A stretch of 64,000 bases of DNA from Parabacteroides chinchillae. GTDB taxonomy: Bacteria > Bacteroidota > Bacteroidia > Bacteroidales > Tannerellaceae. The stretch is taken from positions 62,001 through 126,000 of the forward strand of contig NZ_FNVS01000009.1 in the NCBI RefSeq assembly GCF_900108035.1, read 5' to 3'. Each line of letters starts with the position of its first letter. Positions within the stretch are counted from its first letter, which is position 1. The notes below the pieces were generated by a model. That model worked only from the letters and a program-made list of their open reading frames with translations. It was not told the origin of the DNA and did no database searches. Both the position numbers and the translations under genes were made by a program. Below, in pieces: positions 24,183 to 33,367 of the stretch.

Positions 24183-25571
24183 TTATTCTTTTTCGCTCAT
24201 GGAAGATTTTCCGGTTTCATACACGATTTTCTCGTAATGCCCAGCCTTTGCTTTCCGCAGAAGCCGGCTGTGGCATAACTCTTTCAGGTAGTTCATTACT
24301 GTCCGCTCACTGATACCCTGCAGATCTTTGCCTATGGCAATGGCCGTCTTTGTATCGAATGTGTCGGGTAGCAATGACAACAACACCTTTGGAGGTTCTT
24401 CACAAGTGTCGTTCGCTACAAAGGAACGGATACGGATATAGGAATCCTCGAAATAGTCATTCAGGCGAATGGCTCCTTTCACCGACGTCATATCCACAAA
24501 CTGCAGGTGGCTTTCATCGGAAGCATACCGTAGAACCTGAATTATCAAAGCCAACCGTGCCACATGAGCCGGATGTTTCATCTCCCGGCTGTCCACCTCA
24601 GCATCGTCCTCTATTTGGTTGATACGTTCTACCTTTCTGTTCCACCATGCGAAGAAGTATTCCTTGGCCTCCTTGTCCATGGACAATATATGGGGTATCC
24701 GCTCTTCCGCATCGGTATCATAGTCCAAGGCAAGCACCTTATTCAATATACGCTCCCACCGTGTTGCAGCCAAGGAAGTCATCTCCCCGTCATCGTCCCG
24801 ATTTATCCACTTTGACATTTCGGGGGACTTGGGCATGACGAACAAGATGCGGTCAAGCAATCCGTTTTCCTCGAATCCTTTCCTGAGAAGCTCATGCACA
24901 CGTTTGGTCTGTGTACTCCCGATGATGTTGATGCACGGATGCTCTATATGTACAGGAACGGCATTGCTTACCCTTGTCACGTCCAGAGCCCCACCGCTCC
25001 ATGCGGTAAGCAACTGTTCTATAAGCTGTCCGTTCGTGTAGCGGTTGGCGGAATTGAACATGCCCATAATTTCATCAACTAAAATGACCACGCTTCTCGG
25101 ATTGTTGTTATGCGTCAGCAGAAGGGATTCCGGAGTGAAGTCGGACACGATTGTACGTTTCAGAACAGGTCTCTTTCCATTTTCTCCTGCCGCTTTCCAT
25201 GTTTCCATCTCTGCCGCATACGCCTTGAACAGGGCATAGTCATGTTTTCGGATCGGGCGGAATGCCGCCTCTAACGGTGGAGTCTTGCCCAGTCCGGGTC
25301 TGCCTACCAGAATGATGTATAAAGCACTGTTGCTCTGCCAGTCGCCCTTTATGCGGATGCGGTATGTGCCGCCCAAGGCAGCGGACACGGCCGACAGCAT
25401 GGACGTTGCGATAAACTCAATTTTGTAGTTCTCGTATGTGGCCATGTCAAGTATGATTGACTGCACGGTCTGGGGAAACACATCCAAGGGGAATCCCGTG
25501 TCTCCGGTATGCTCCGCCTCCATGCGTATCCGGTTGCACAGTTCAAGCCGGGTGTTCTTCATTTCATCCAT
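24183..25571 (-). CDS. DUF3987 domain P-loop ATPase
   Basis: This 462-residue protein has a Walker A motif GRPGLGKT near residue 90 and a Walker B-like VVILVDEIMGMF near 160. NIIGSTQTKRVHELL near 215 and the overall length match the DUF3987 family. These helicase- or RepA-like ATPases sit beside primase proteins in mobilizable elements of Bacteroidetes. A C-terminal winged-helix-like region (ISERTVMNYLKELCHSRLLRKA) may bind DNA. It is upstream of the primase-like gene and is overlapped slightly by the end of the HTH gene, so the three genes are likely one operon for element replication. Confidence 0.8.
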   Translation of the reverse strand: MDEMKNTRLELCNRIRMEAEHTGDTGFPLDVFPQTVQSIILDMATYENYKIEFIATSMLSAVSAALGGTYRIRIKGDWQSNSALYIILVGRPGLGKTPPLEAAFRPIRKHDYALFKAYAAEMETWKAAGENGKRPVLKRTIVSDFTPESLLLTHNNNPRSVVILVDEIMGMFNSANRYTNGQLIEQLLTAWSGGALDVTRVSNAVPVHIEHPCINIIGSTQTKRVHELLRKGFEENGLLDRILFVMPKSPEMSKWINRDDDGEMTSLAATRWERILNKVLALDYDTDAEERIPHILSMDKEAKEYFFAWWNRKVERINQIEDDAEVDSREMKHPAHVARLALIIQVLRYASDESHLQFVDMTSVKGAIRLNDYFEDSYIRIRSFVANDTCEEPPKVLLSLLPDTFDTKTAIAIGKDLQGISERTVMNYLKELCHSRLLRKAKAGHYEKIVYETGKSSMSEKE

Positions 25572-25917
25572 TTCTCTTCTTGCAATAGGATGTTACACTT
25601 TCTGACTTGCCTCCCGTCTGTACACGGCGCACATCGGACTTGGCATACATGTTCTTGTTACCCACCTTGACGGGAACGAGGTAGCCCCGCTTCGCCCACT
25701 GGTTGAGCGTACCCTCGCATACATTCAGCAGTTCACGGACTTGCTTCGTATTGAGATAGGATTCTTCCGCTTCACGTTGTATGGCAGCTTTCTGTTCTTC
25801 CTGCTGTGCCATGATGGTGCGCTGCACGATGGATTCCGCAAACATTTTAAGGTCTGTGGGAGTGACTTCCAGTTTCACATTCGCTCCCTGCTCGACCAGA
25901 CTTTCTATGGTTATCAT
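25564..25917 (-). CDS. Helix-turn-helix (excisionase/MerR-like) DNA-binding protein
   Basis: This is a 117-residue protein starting at MITIESLVEQGANVKLEV. A much longer frame upstream overlaps another gene and is not credible. The C-terminal half carries an HTH_17-type domain: SYLNTKQVRELLNVCEGTLNQWAKRGYLVPVKVGN near residues 60-95, with a basic tail. Such proteins act as excisionases or regulators in Bacteroides mobilizable elements. Its end overlaps the DUF3987 gene start by eight bases. Confidence 0.75.
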   Translation of the reverse strand: MITIESLVEQGANVKLEVTPTDLKMFAESIVQRTIMAQQEEQKAAIQREAEESYLNTKQVRELLNVCEGTLNQWAKRGYLVPVKVGNKNMYAKSDVRRVQTGGKSESVTSYCKKRNG

Positions 25918-26128
25918 AAATATCAATTTTTGAAGTTTGTGACGACCATCTTCATAGAATTCCCTGATGCTCCGCTTCCGATGGCTTATAAAAGAGAAGC
26001 ACCGCCGACCCTCGGGAAAGGATTGACGGTGCAAAGGTATATCGGAATTGAAAGTGATTGAAAGAAAATGAGTTGGCATATTTGTCATGACAGAAAAGAC
26101 AATTATGACAACTCCAGACAACCTTATT

Positions 26129-27280
26129 TTACCCTGTTTCTCCTGATTCGTCCGGGTCGGGAAGAATTTCCATAAGGTCGGTTTTGAGTTCGTCCAGCAG
26201 GGTCTGGCAAATGTCGCCATTAATCATCACGCACATTCTGTTCACTCCGTCTTTTGCGACGTGCTGTGTTGTCGTCAGCGTGTGGATGGTCTGCCGGTAG
26301 GAACTTTCGCTTTTTATACCGCCCATGCCTTCAAACTGACAGGTAAGGGCTGCGGCAAATTCTTTTGCGCTACTCATACCGGTTAACAGCCCAAGCTCAT
26401 TCAGGGCATAATAGGTCAGTGCCTGCTCTGTTGCCGTATCATATTTGGATATGAATTTCCGGATAACCCCGATGACAGCGCCTTTGTCGTTACAATCAAG
26501 ATAATCTATAAGTGGCTGTACTTTCGCTTTCCTGCGTCCGCGTGTTTTTTGCGCATCATCAACAGTCCGGGTATTGTCAGATGTTTGCCCTGTTCCTGTA
26601 TCATGTCCTTCCTCTGTTCCGCTGTCCATTTCCTCTGTCACGGACTGTAACGCCCACTCTCCGACATCGCCCTTTTCAATGGCTTCGTTCATGGAAAAGT
26701 ACCTGTCCCAGTCGGTCTGGGTACGGAAACCGCTCTTGATGGACACATCTATAATCTGTCTGATGACAAAAGAACAGCTCATTTTGTCCGCCTTGTCTGC
26801 TTTCGGGTTCTTCATCTGCCTGTCTACCATGCCGACCATTGCCTCGAAGCTCTTGCCGTAATACAGCCAGCTCAACACAAGCGGTGCCGACAGGGTTATA
26901 CCCGGATCTTTGGACTTACCGCTAAAAAAGGATTTCATTCTGCCCCAAAGTGTGGTAGGAGGTGTATCAGGCAGAGGGGAACTCTCTTCCCTCTGTTTCC
27001 TGTACAGCTCAACTATCTGTCCGGGCACTGCATTCTCCTTGAACTGCAGGTCTATATTGTCAAAACCTTCCGTGCTGTCATCGTTCCATGACAATTCCCA
27101 TTCCCGCTTGATTCCGGGCAACTGCCTGAATATGGCCCGGCAGATGGCAAGGTACTGCTTTTCGTCACCGTTTGTCATCAGACGTGCGAAACGGCTGTAT
27201 TCCTCCCTGTGCGTGTTCTTCCACCGGAGAATGTCCGCCTTGAACTGTTCGTAGGTCAGTTGTTGTTCATCCATATTCAT
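26129..27280 (-). CDS. Conserved-looking mobilizable-element protein of unknown function
   Basis: This 383-residue soluble protein is rich in charged residues and has no signal peptide. The N-terminal part (1-95) is helical. The middle has APLVLSWLYYGKSFEAMVGMVDRQMKNPKADKADKM near 130-165, and an acidic low-complexity linker (about 218-245, with repeated Glu, Asp, Thr and Gly) leads into a helical C-terminal domain. I do not recognise a named family. It sits between the recombinases and the HTH protein, a position where similar proteins occur in Bacteroides mobilizable elements (general recollection, not checked). It may assist recombination or regulation. Confidence 0.6.
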   Translation of the reverse strand: MNMDEQQLTYEQFKADILRWKNTHREEYSRFARLMTNGDEKQYLAICRAIFRQLPGIKREWELSWNDDSTEGFDNIDLQFKENAVPGQIVELYRKQREESSPLPDTPPTTLWGRMKSFFSGKSKDPGITLSAPLVLSWLYYGKSFEAMVGMVDRQMKNPKADKADKMSCSFVIRQIIDVSIKSGFRTQTDWDRYFSMNEAIEKGDVGEWALQSVTEEMDSGTEEGHDTGTGQTSDNTRTVDDAQKTRGRRKAKVQPLIDYLDCNDKGAVIGVIRKFISKYDTATEQALTYYALNELGLLTGMSSAKEFAAALTCQFEGMGGIKSESSYRQTIHTLTTTQHVAKDGVNRMCVMINGDICQTLLDELKTDLMEILPDPDESGETG

Positions 27281-27331
27281 GCTGTATTATCGGGTTATAA
27301 ATATAAAAGGGGATAGAAATGAGGGAAACCG

Positions 27332-28663
27332 TCAATCCAACAGGTTGACCAGCTCTTTCTTCATCTCGTCGTCAATCTTGCGGTATCGGGCGAAAGCCCT
27401 GCTGCCTTCCGAGTGTCCCGACATGGAGGCAATCAGGTTCGGGTCCTTGACCTGTTTGTAGAGGTTGCCTATAAAGGTCTTCCGTGCCGTGTGAGTGGTC
27501 GCTACCTCGTATAGAGGCCGTGCCACATCCTCGCGCGTCTTCGGGTCAAGCACCCTGACCATGCGGTCGATGCCCACATACTTGAGAATCTCCTTTATCT
27601 TCTTGTTGTAGCCGAAGTGCGAGAACCTTGGAAGCAGTGCGTCTTCAAGATCCTTGTAACGCTCTAATATATCCAGCGCCTTCTGGTTAAGTGGTACACG
27701 TACAGTATTGGCGTGTTCCAGCTTGGTCTTCTGTGGGATGTACTCCACACAACCGTCAACGATATTCGCCTTGGTCAGTCTGTTCAAATCACTCACACGA
27801 CAACCGATAAGGCACTGGAACATGAATATGTCACGATAGACCGGATAGGTGGCACCCATTCCGCTCAAATCGGCATAGTACACCTTGTCCCTCTCTTCAA
27901 GGGTGAGGTAGAACGGGTCGCCGTACATGGGCTGGGCAATCTGGTACTGGTCAAACGGATTGTTTTTTGTCAGTCCGCGCTTGATGCACCACTTTATGAC
28001 GGTACGGATGCGGTAGAGGCTTCCCGACATGCTGTTCTCGGAGCGTTTCTGCTTGACATTGCGGCGTAGCTCGTTCCGATAGAATACCGGATACATGTCC
28101 ACATACCTGTATTCCTCCTGCATCCAGAACTTGAAGTCCCTTATGTCGTCTGCCGTGATGGAGTCGATGCAGAGGCGGAATCCACGCTGGTGCATGACCT
28201 CGTGCTTGAACCGTTCGTAACGCAGTACCTTGTTGAGATTGTCCTGATGGTGCTTCATGCTGTCATGAGCAAGCGGAGTCTCGTAGATATATTTCTGAAT
28301 CTGGTAGGACAGCAGGTATTCATCCGCCTTGTTACCGCCCCTTGCGTTGATGTTGGGGTGGTGGTATTCCTCTATCAGCCCTTTGAGCCAGTTGCCGTCC
28401 ACGCCACGATGGTACTCTTTAGTTATAAGGTGGGTTATCTGCTGGATGTCCCTGTCGAAGTTCATCCGCTTCTCTTCCGATACCAAAGCCACACGGGGCT
28501 TGTACCCCTGTTTCTCCGCACTCCAGTGATTGGGATTGATGGACAACTCGCTTGCCGCTTTGATGTCCACTCCACCAACATCCCGGACACGAAAATAGAC
28601 ACGTGCCAGATCAGTCACGTTGTTCTTGGCCGATGTCTTTCTGATGAATGCCGTTACTTTCAT
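27332..28663 (-). CDS. Tyrosine recombinase, second of a tandem pair
   Basis: This 443-residue recombinase has an N-terminal arm-binding region (VYFRVRD.GVDIKAASELSINPNHW), a core-binding domain, and a catalytic domain with Arg in IGCRVSDLNRL, Lys in PQKTK, HTARKTF (HxxR box), SGHSEGSRAFARYRKI, and the nucleophile Tyr at about residue 427. All catalytic residues are present. It follows its paralogue after 22 bases and is clearly related to it (same motifs and similar length). Tandem recombinases of this kind are found in several Bacteroides mobilizable elements, where both can be needed for integration. Confidence 0.9.
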   Translation of the reverse strand: MKVTAFIRKTSAKNNVTDLARVYFRVRDVGGVDIKAASELSINPNHWSAEKQGYKPRVALVSEEKRMNFDRDIQQITHLITKEYHRGVDGNWLKGLIEEYHHPNINARGGNKADEYLLSYQIQKYIYETPLAHDSMKHHQDNLNKVLRYERFKHEVMHQRGFRLCIDSITADDIRDFKFWMQEEYRYVDMYPVFYRNELRRNVKQKRSENSMSGSLYRIRTVIKWCIKRGLTKNNPFDQYQIAQPMYGDPFYLTLEERDKVYYADLSGMGATYPVYRDIFMFQCLIGCRVSDLNRLTKANIVDGCVEYIPQKTKLEHANTVRVPLNQKALDILERYKDLEDALLPRFSHFGYNKKIKEILKYVGIDRMVRVLDPKTREDVARPLYEVATTHTARKTFIGNLYKQVKDPNLIASMSGHSEGSRAFARYRKIDDEMKKELVNLLD

Positions 28664-28685
28664 ATATGTATCCTTTTTGAGTTTC

Positions 28686-29990
28686 CTAATTTATCATTTC
28701 CACTAGCTTGCGCTTCATGTCGTCATCGATGGTGCGGTAGCGGTTGAATGCCCTGCTACCCTCCACATGTCCCGACATGGAGGCTATCAGATTCGGGTCG
28801 GGCACTTGCCTGTACAGGTTGCCTACAAAGGTCTTTCTTGCAGTATGGCTGCTGGCCACCTCATACAAGGGTCTTTGCACGGTGTTGTAGCCGTGCGTAT
28901 CAAGAATGGTGACCATACGGTCTATGCCACAATGCTTCAGCAATTCCCTTATGCCGAGATTATAAGTATTTATAGGCTTGAACGGAAGTAATTTATCCGC
29001 ATTTGCATCGTAGCGTTCCAGTATCTTCAATGCTTTTTCGTGCAAGGGTACTCTGACGGTCTTTGCCTGACACTTCTTTGTCTTCTGCGGCATATATTCT
29101 ATAAAACCGTCCCTGATATTGTCCCTTGTTAGCCGGTAGAGGTCACTGACACGGCAACCGATATAGCAGTGGAACACGAAAATGTCCCGGATGACTGCCA
29201 GTTTAGGGGTGTCTCCCAAATCCGCATCGTACAAAATGTTCCGTTCCTCTGATGTAAGGTAGAAGGGATCGCCGTAGGTCGGTTCCTTGCATCCGTAGAG
29301 GATATAGACCTCGTTGTCGGAATACTTCATCCTCTTGCACCAGTGCAGGAACGTGCAGAAAAGGTTCATCGTATTAATGATTGTCGTATTGGAAAGCGGC
29401 TTGGGTTTGTGGTTGATGAGCATACGGGGAGCGTAGAAGTCGGGATGTTCCTGACGAAGTAAATGTTCATTGATAACATAATCCCGAAAATCATTCATCT
29501 GTTCCAGCGTGACGGTCTCCACAAAGAGGATGAAATCAGTGTTGCCCAGTATTTCCCGCTGGTAGTCGTGGTAGCGTGACATCTTGCGCTCAAAGTGTAT
29601 GATATGTTCCTTGGTTCTCTCAGCACCGTCAAACTTCTCCAGATACTCACGGATGCGGCAGAGCAGGTTCGGGTGGTTGCGTTCGAAAGCGCGGGCAGGA
29701 TACAGTACATCCTCAATGACCTGTTTCAGCCATTTGCTGTCCGCCTTGTCCGAAAAGGTCTTTTCCACTCTCTCGATGATGGCGGCTATCTGTTCGGGCA
29801 GGCGTTTCTGTTCTGTGGCAGGTACTATTGTCGTGCGTTTGTAACAGAGGGTGTCGGCATCCCAATACTTGTCATAAACTACAAGGGGCGAAACGACCTT
29901 TATGTCCACGTTCTTCTCCCTGACCCGGAAACAGATGTTCGAAGTCAAGGAACCGTTCTTTTTCAGATATACGGAAACTTTCATCGGCAA
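28686..29990 (-). CDS. Tyrosine recombinase, first of a tandem pair
   Basis: This 434-residue recombinase is related to the following gene. Its catalytic residues lie in IGCRVSDLYRL, PQKTKKCQ, HTARKTF and MSGHVEGSRAFNRYRTI, with nucleophile Tyr at about residue 418. The N-terminus (MPMKVSVYLKKNGSLTSNICFRVRE) is the usual arm-binding fold. It is the promoter-proximal gene at the right end of the GC-richer module, so the module's own attachment site should lie between here and about 30.46 kb. Together with its partner it probably integrated the inner element. Confidence 0.9.
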   Translation of the reverse strand: MPMKVSVYLKKNGSLTSNICFRVREKNVDIKVVSPLVVYDKYWDADTLCYKRTTIVPATEQKRLPEQIAAIIERVEKTFSDKADSKWLKQVIEDVLYPARAFERNHPNLLCRIREYLEKFDGAERTKEHIIHFERKMSRYHDYQREILGNTDFILFVETVTLEQMNDFRDYVINEHLLRQEHPDFYAPRMLINHKPKPLSNTTIINTMNLFCTFLHWCKRMKYSDNEVYILYGCKEPTYGDPFYLTSEERNILYDADLGDTPKLAVIRDIFVFHCYIGCRVSDLYRLTRDNIRDGFIEYMPQKTKKCQAKTVRVPLHEKALKILERYDANADKLLPFKPINTYNLGIRELLKHCGIDRMVTILDTHGYNTVQRPLYEVASSHTARKTFVGNLYRQVPDPNLIASMSGHVEGSRAFNRYRTIDDDMKRKLVEMIN

Positions 29991-30010
29991 TGCGTTTTTG
30001 ATTCACTCTG

Positions 30011-30018
30011 CAAAGGTA
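30011..30018 (-). promoter_or_regulatory. Likely -7 box of the tandem recombinase genes
   Basis: TACCTTTG on the minus strand, about 20 bases before the first recombinase ATG; no clear -33 TTTG. Composition changes from mixed to strongly AT-rich just to the right. The remainder of 30019-30466 contains no gene that I can support. Confidence 0.5.
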
Positions 30019-30316
30019 CAATAATTCCCGTATATGTTCCCATATATCCCGAAGAAACTTGAAACGGATTAAAACAAATTAAGATGACTATCCCGAATCT
30101 GATACCACATAAAGTATTGTATATTAGTGGTTATATTTGCAGTTGTTATGCTTTTGTTTTCATTTTCGACTTTCCCGGACACATATCAAAACACATATTG
30201 CAGTTCCACGCTTTTTTGTTAACCTTCCTCTTCGAAACTGGGTGGAATTTCTTTGTATTGATTGTAAATATCCAGTTTAGTAATCTTATAAAATCAAGTT
30301 TGTAGTATAGTAGTAT

Positions 30317-30330
30317 AAAGGTCTGTCTTT
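30317..30330. repeat. AAAGGT-type palindrome, copy 1 (degenerate)
   Basis: AAAGGTCTGTCTTT resembles the two better copies at 31111 and 33367. It lies 137 bases before the GIY-YIG gene. Confidence 0.4.
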
Positions 30331-30466
30331 TATGTGTAATTACCTACATTTAAAAGAGAAAAAATTATGTATGGTCAATACGCAGAAAAGTGATTATATT
30401 GATTTTATAAATTATCCAAACAATGATTTTACATATTAATACACTGATTAATAGTATAATAAAAAT

Positions 30467-31099
30467 ATGGAAAATCAAAAAGAAGAAAATGTAGGTATTG
30501 TTTACGCTCTCACCAACCCAGCCATGCCAGGTCTTGTAAAAATAGGTACGACTTCACGAATGGAAATAGCTCAAAGAATGAAAGAGTTATATAGTAGTAC
30601 TGGAGTTCCATTACCTTTTGAATGTGTCTATGCTTGTGAAATAACAAATTTTGCTAGGACAGAGAAGGCTTTACATGTTGCTTTTGCTCCTGACCGTATT
30701 AATCCTAATAGAGAATTTTTTAAAATGGATATAGAACGAGTTATAGCGATTTTAGAATTATTAGGTCCAAACAACATAAAAAAAGAAATAAATAATGATT
30801 TGGATGCTGACATCAGTACAGAAGAAAAGGTTGCAAGAGAAACAATGAAGAAAAAGAGACCTGCTTTTAATTTTGAGAGAATGGGCATCCCTATTGGAGC
30901 AAAATTGACGTATAAAAACAATAATAATATAGAAATAGAAGTCATTGAAGGAAATAAGGTAAAATATAACAATGAGATTATGTCATTAAGTGCCGTAACA
31001 CAACGGTTATCACCTAATATAACTCATCCGACTCCTTATTGGATTTATGAAGGAGAGACACTTTCCAATTTATGGGAAAAGTCTTTAGTAGAATGTTGA
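30467..31099 (+). CDS. GIY-YIG (T5orf172-type) nuclease-like protein with C-terminal RAMA/DUF4357-like domain
   Basis: This 210-residue protein opens with GIVYALTNPAMPGLVKIGTTS (residues 9-29), the start of a T5orf172-type GIY-YIG domain. The domain continues with ARTEKALHVAF and NREFFKM, where Glu and the basic residues of the fold lie. After a linker, residues about 135-205 (GIPIGAKLTY....KVKYNNEIMSLSAVTQRL....YWIYEGETLSNLWE) resemble the RAMA or DUF4357 domains that accompany restriction and modification enzymes. It may cut or bind foreign or modified DNA. It is the first gene of the AT-rich right arm. Confidence 0.7.
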   Translation: MENQKEENVGIVYALTNPAMPGLVKIGTTSRMEIAQRMKELYSSTGVPLPFECVYACEITNFARTEKALHVAFAPDRINPNREFFKMDIERVIAILELLGPNNIKKEINNDLDADISTEEKVARETMKKKRPAFNFERMGIPIGAKLTYKNNNNIEIEVIEGNKVKYNNEIMSLSAVTQRLSPNITHPTPYWIYEGETLSNLWEKSLVEC

Positions 31100-31110
31100 T
31101 TAAATAAATA

Positions 31111-31125
31111 AAAGGTTAGACCTTT
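31111..31125. repeat. AAAGGT-type palindrome, copy 2
   Basis: AAAGGT-TAG-ACCTTT is a perfect 6-bp inverted repeat, 22 bases before the start of the zinc-ribbon gene. It is either a short hairpin ending the GIY-YIG transcript or an operator. Confidence 0.55.
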
Positions 31126-31147
31126 AGAATATTTAAATTAAAAGGAT

Positions 31148-31945
31148 ATGGAAACGACAGAAGAAAAAAATAGTAAAGAATTACAAAACCAAAAAATTTG
31201 TCCTAACTGTAAAATAATATATCATAAGGAGAGATCCGAGAATTGTTCCAATTGTGGATCAAAACTGATCCACTTATACAAAAATTGTCCACATTGTAAA
31301 AAAAGAATAGAAGAAAACGCTAAATTTTGTCCTAATTGCGGATATAAATTAATAAAAGAAACCGGAAAGAAACAAAATGTCAATTTACTATCTTTTATAT
31401 GCATACTCATTTTAGGTATTCTCTTTTGGGGAATTATTCTATCGGATAATAAGGACACTAATAACACTACAACAAAGCAACAACCTGATAGTATTCAATT
31501 ATCAATAATTAGTGATGCAAATATTTCATTTGAAGACTTAAATGCTCTTGAAGAAACTTTTCAATTAACAATTACAGAAATAAAAACAGGTATTATTCCT
31601 GTTAATCCCTTTCAAGAGGCACCAATGTTTGTCATATCATTCCAAAATAATAAGGACAAAGATGTCATTTGGAATAGTGATAAAGATTTTTGTAAATGGA
31701 GAGTAGTAATTGGAAACGAAGCATCTCCTTCATACCATATGTATCATGGGCCAAGTTTGGATGATCCTATTTCTCCAAACCGATCTACTTTTATTGATAA
31801 TGCAGGATTACAGGTACGTATAGGATCTGAAAAAATAAAAAGGGAAGATGTTCTCATTGAAATTTTAAATCGCGACAGCAAGAAGGTTGCCTCTTTTCCC
31901 GCAAAAAAAGAGTTTATAAAGAATATGAAGTCTTTAGGATTATAA
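31148..31945 (+). CDS. Double zinc-ribbon membrane protein of unknown function
   Basis: This 265-residue protein has an N-terminal zinc-ribbon pair: CPNCKIIYHKERSENCSNCG at residues 18-37 and CPHCKKRIEENAKFCPNCG near 47-65. One transmembrane helix follows at about 80-100 (LLSFICILILGILFWGIIL), then an outside or periplasmic domain of about 150 residues with no family that I recognise. The shape (metal-binding head inside, one helix, outer domain) suggests a sensor or anchor. Its stop overlaps the start of the next gene by one base (TAATG), so the two are co-expressed. Confidence 0.65.
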   Translation: METTEEKNSKELQNQKICPNCKIIYHKERSENCSNCGSKLIHLYKNCPHCKKRIEENAKFCPNCGYKLIKETGKKQNVNLLSFICILILGILFWGIILSDNKDTNNTTTKQQPDSIQLSIISDANISFEDLNALEETFQLTITEIKTGIIPVNPFQEAPMFVISFQNNKDKDVIWNSDKDFCKWRVVIGNEASPSYHMYHGPSLDDPISPNRSTFIDNAGLQVRIGSEKIKREDVLIEILNRDSKKVASFPAKKEFIKNMKSLGL

Positions 31946-32298
31946 TGATGGAAGAAAAGATAAAAGCAATAATAGACCACTTGAAAAAGGTTGGATTTGA
32001 TGATGAACGAATAGAGAAGATTTTAAGTATAATCTCTATTGAAGAAGCATATGAGAATTTGCAAAGAAATAAAGTATTAAAGAATGTCATCAATATCATA
32101 GGTATTGATAGAGTTGACAAAGGTGCAAAGAATATGGGAGTAACAACCGATGTTTTTGCGAAAGAATTTGACCGTTGGAATGATAGTGGGAATGTCCAGA
32201 TAATAGAAAGGGCTTCTAAACAAGAGCAGGAAAATCTCACAAACAAAATGTTTGACACGATGATTAAAAATGCGAATGAACTTAAAAGAAAAAATTAA
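31945..32298 (+). CDS. Small helical protein of unknown function
   Basis: This 117-residue charged protein has no membrane segment and is predicted helical throughout (IKAIIDHLKKVGFDDERIEKIL near residue 6, then VLKNVINIIGIDRVDKGAKNMGVTTDVFAKEFDRW near 44-78). It starts in the stop codon of the zinc-ribbon gene, and two adjacent ATG codons are possible starts. I do not recognise a family. Tight coupling suggests that it works with the membrane protein. Confidence 0.55.
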   Translation: MMEEKIKAIIDHLKKVGFDDERIEKILSIISIEEAYENLQRNKVLKNVINIIGIDRVDKGAKNMGVTTDVFAKEFDRWNDSGNVQIIERASKQEQENLTNKMFDTMIKNANELKRKN

Positions 32299-32374
32299 AA
32301 ATAGTATCAAAACATATATTGTATGAGATACATTAACGACTTTTTCACTTGCGACATTCTATTTATTAGTGTAA

Positions 32375-33367
32375 AGAAAGGGTTCTGAAAAATACAGAAA
32401 GGATTCATTCCAAAAAACAATACCTTTCAAAACAAAGGAAAACATCATAAATTCTACAGATATTCAAAAATCTGTAGAATATTTTGAAAAATATTTGCTC
32501 AGAAAGTCTCTAGAACAAGATTTGATGAAAGTTGAAGGAGGATTTTTTGAAAAAGGGAGAAAAGCAGAGATTGGTGAAATTAGAAGATTTGGAGATTCTG
32601 ATTGGAAGAAGACTGCTGAAGGATGGGAATATCTTAGAAAGAACAAATTATATCAAATAAACGAAAGGTTTAATGAAGATCTTGAGAAACAAATAAAAGG
32701 AGAACTTCCAAAAGGGTATAAGTACAATATTGGTTATCCAGAAGATAAATTATTAAGTGCTGGATTTCCGAAGAGAGAAATTCATATGATGGCTACATCT
32801 TTATCTTTAAAATCGAGCGATAAATATAAGAATAAACATCCTTTCAATTTGAAAGACATAAAGAATTTACCTCTTGCTCTGAATAATCCTATATTTGTAT
32901 TAAATAGCAAAACACAATCAACATCAAAAGTTGTTATTACTGATTTAACAAGTAATGGTATAAATATTTTGGTTGCATTACAAATAGATTTTAAAGAGAA
33001 AGATGCTATCGTTATTTCAATTAGGAGTATTTATCCTAAAGAAAGTCTTAATGCAATTAAAGATTGGGTTATGAATGGATTGCTTATATGGAGAGATAAA
33101 GAAAAGTCATTGAAATTTTCATCCAAACTGCAGTCCAATTCCGCAGAAGTTGGAGAAAACAACAATGACTTTCAACAGAAATTGAAGAGATTTATTAATC
33201 CTTCCTTTTCTGAGCATAAAGATATACTAAAAAAGTCGATGGAGCAACAGTTTGGTCCTGAATATTTTGAAAAGGCCAAGAAAGGAGCTGAAATTGGTAC
33301 AATAAAGGAATTTGGAGGAAAGAAGTACATCAATGATTCTTTGATATTTTGTTGTCCCTATCAATAA
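32375..33367 (+). pseudogene. Truncated or decayed gene with an internal repeat, phage-structural-like motif
   Basis: The reading frame is open from 32375 to 33367, but the first 40 or so codons contain no ATG; a TTG at 32495 would give 290 residues. The upstream codons read like protein (GSEKYRKDSFQKTIPF, then NSTDIQKSVEYFEKY). Two segments repeat: KSLEQDL...EKGRKAEIGEIRRFGDSDWKK near the start, and KKSMEQQFGPEYFEKAKKGAEIGTIKEFGGKKY at the end. The GxIxxFGxxxY/W motif resembles tails of phage minor structural or ADP-ribosyltransferase-type proteins. The lack of a normal start and the abrupt C-terminus suggest a broken gene, although a TTG start is possible. Confidence 0.45.
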
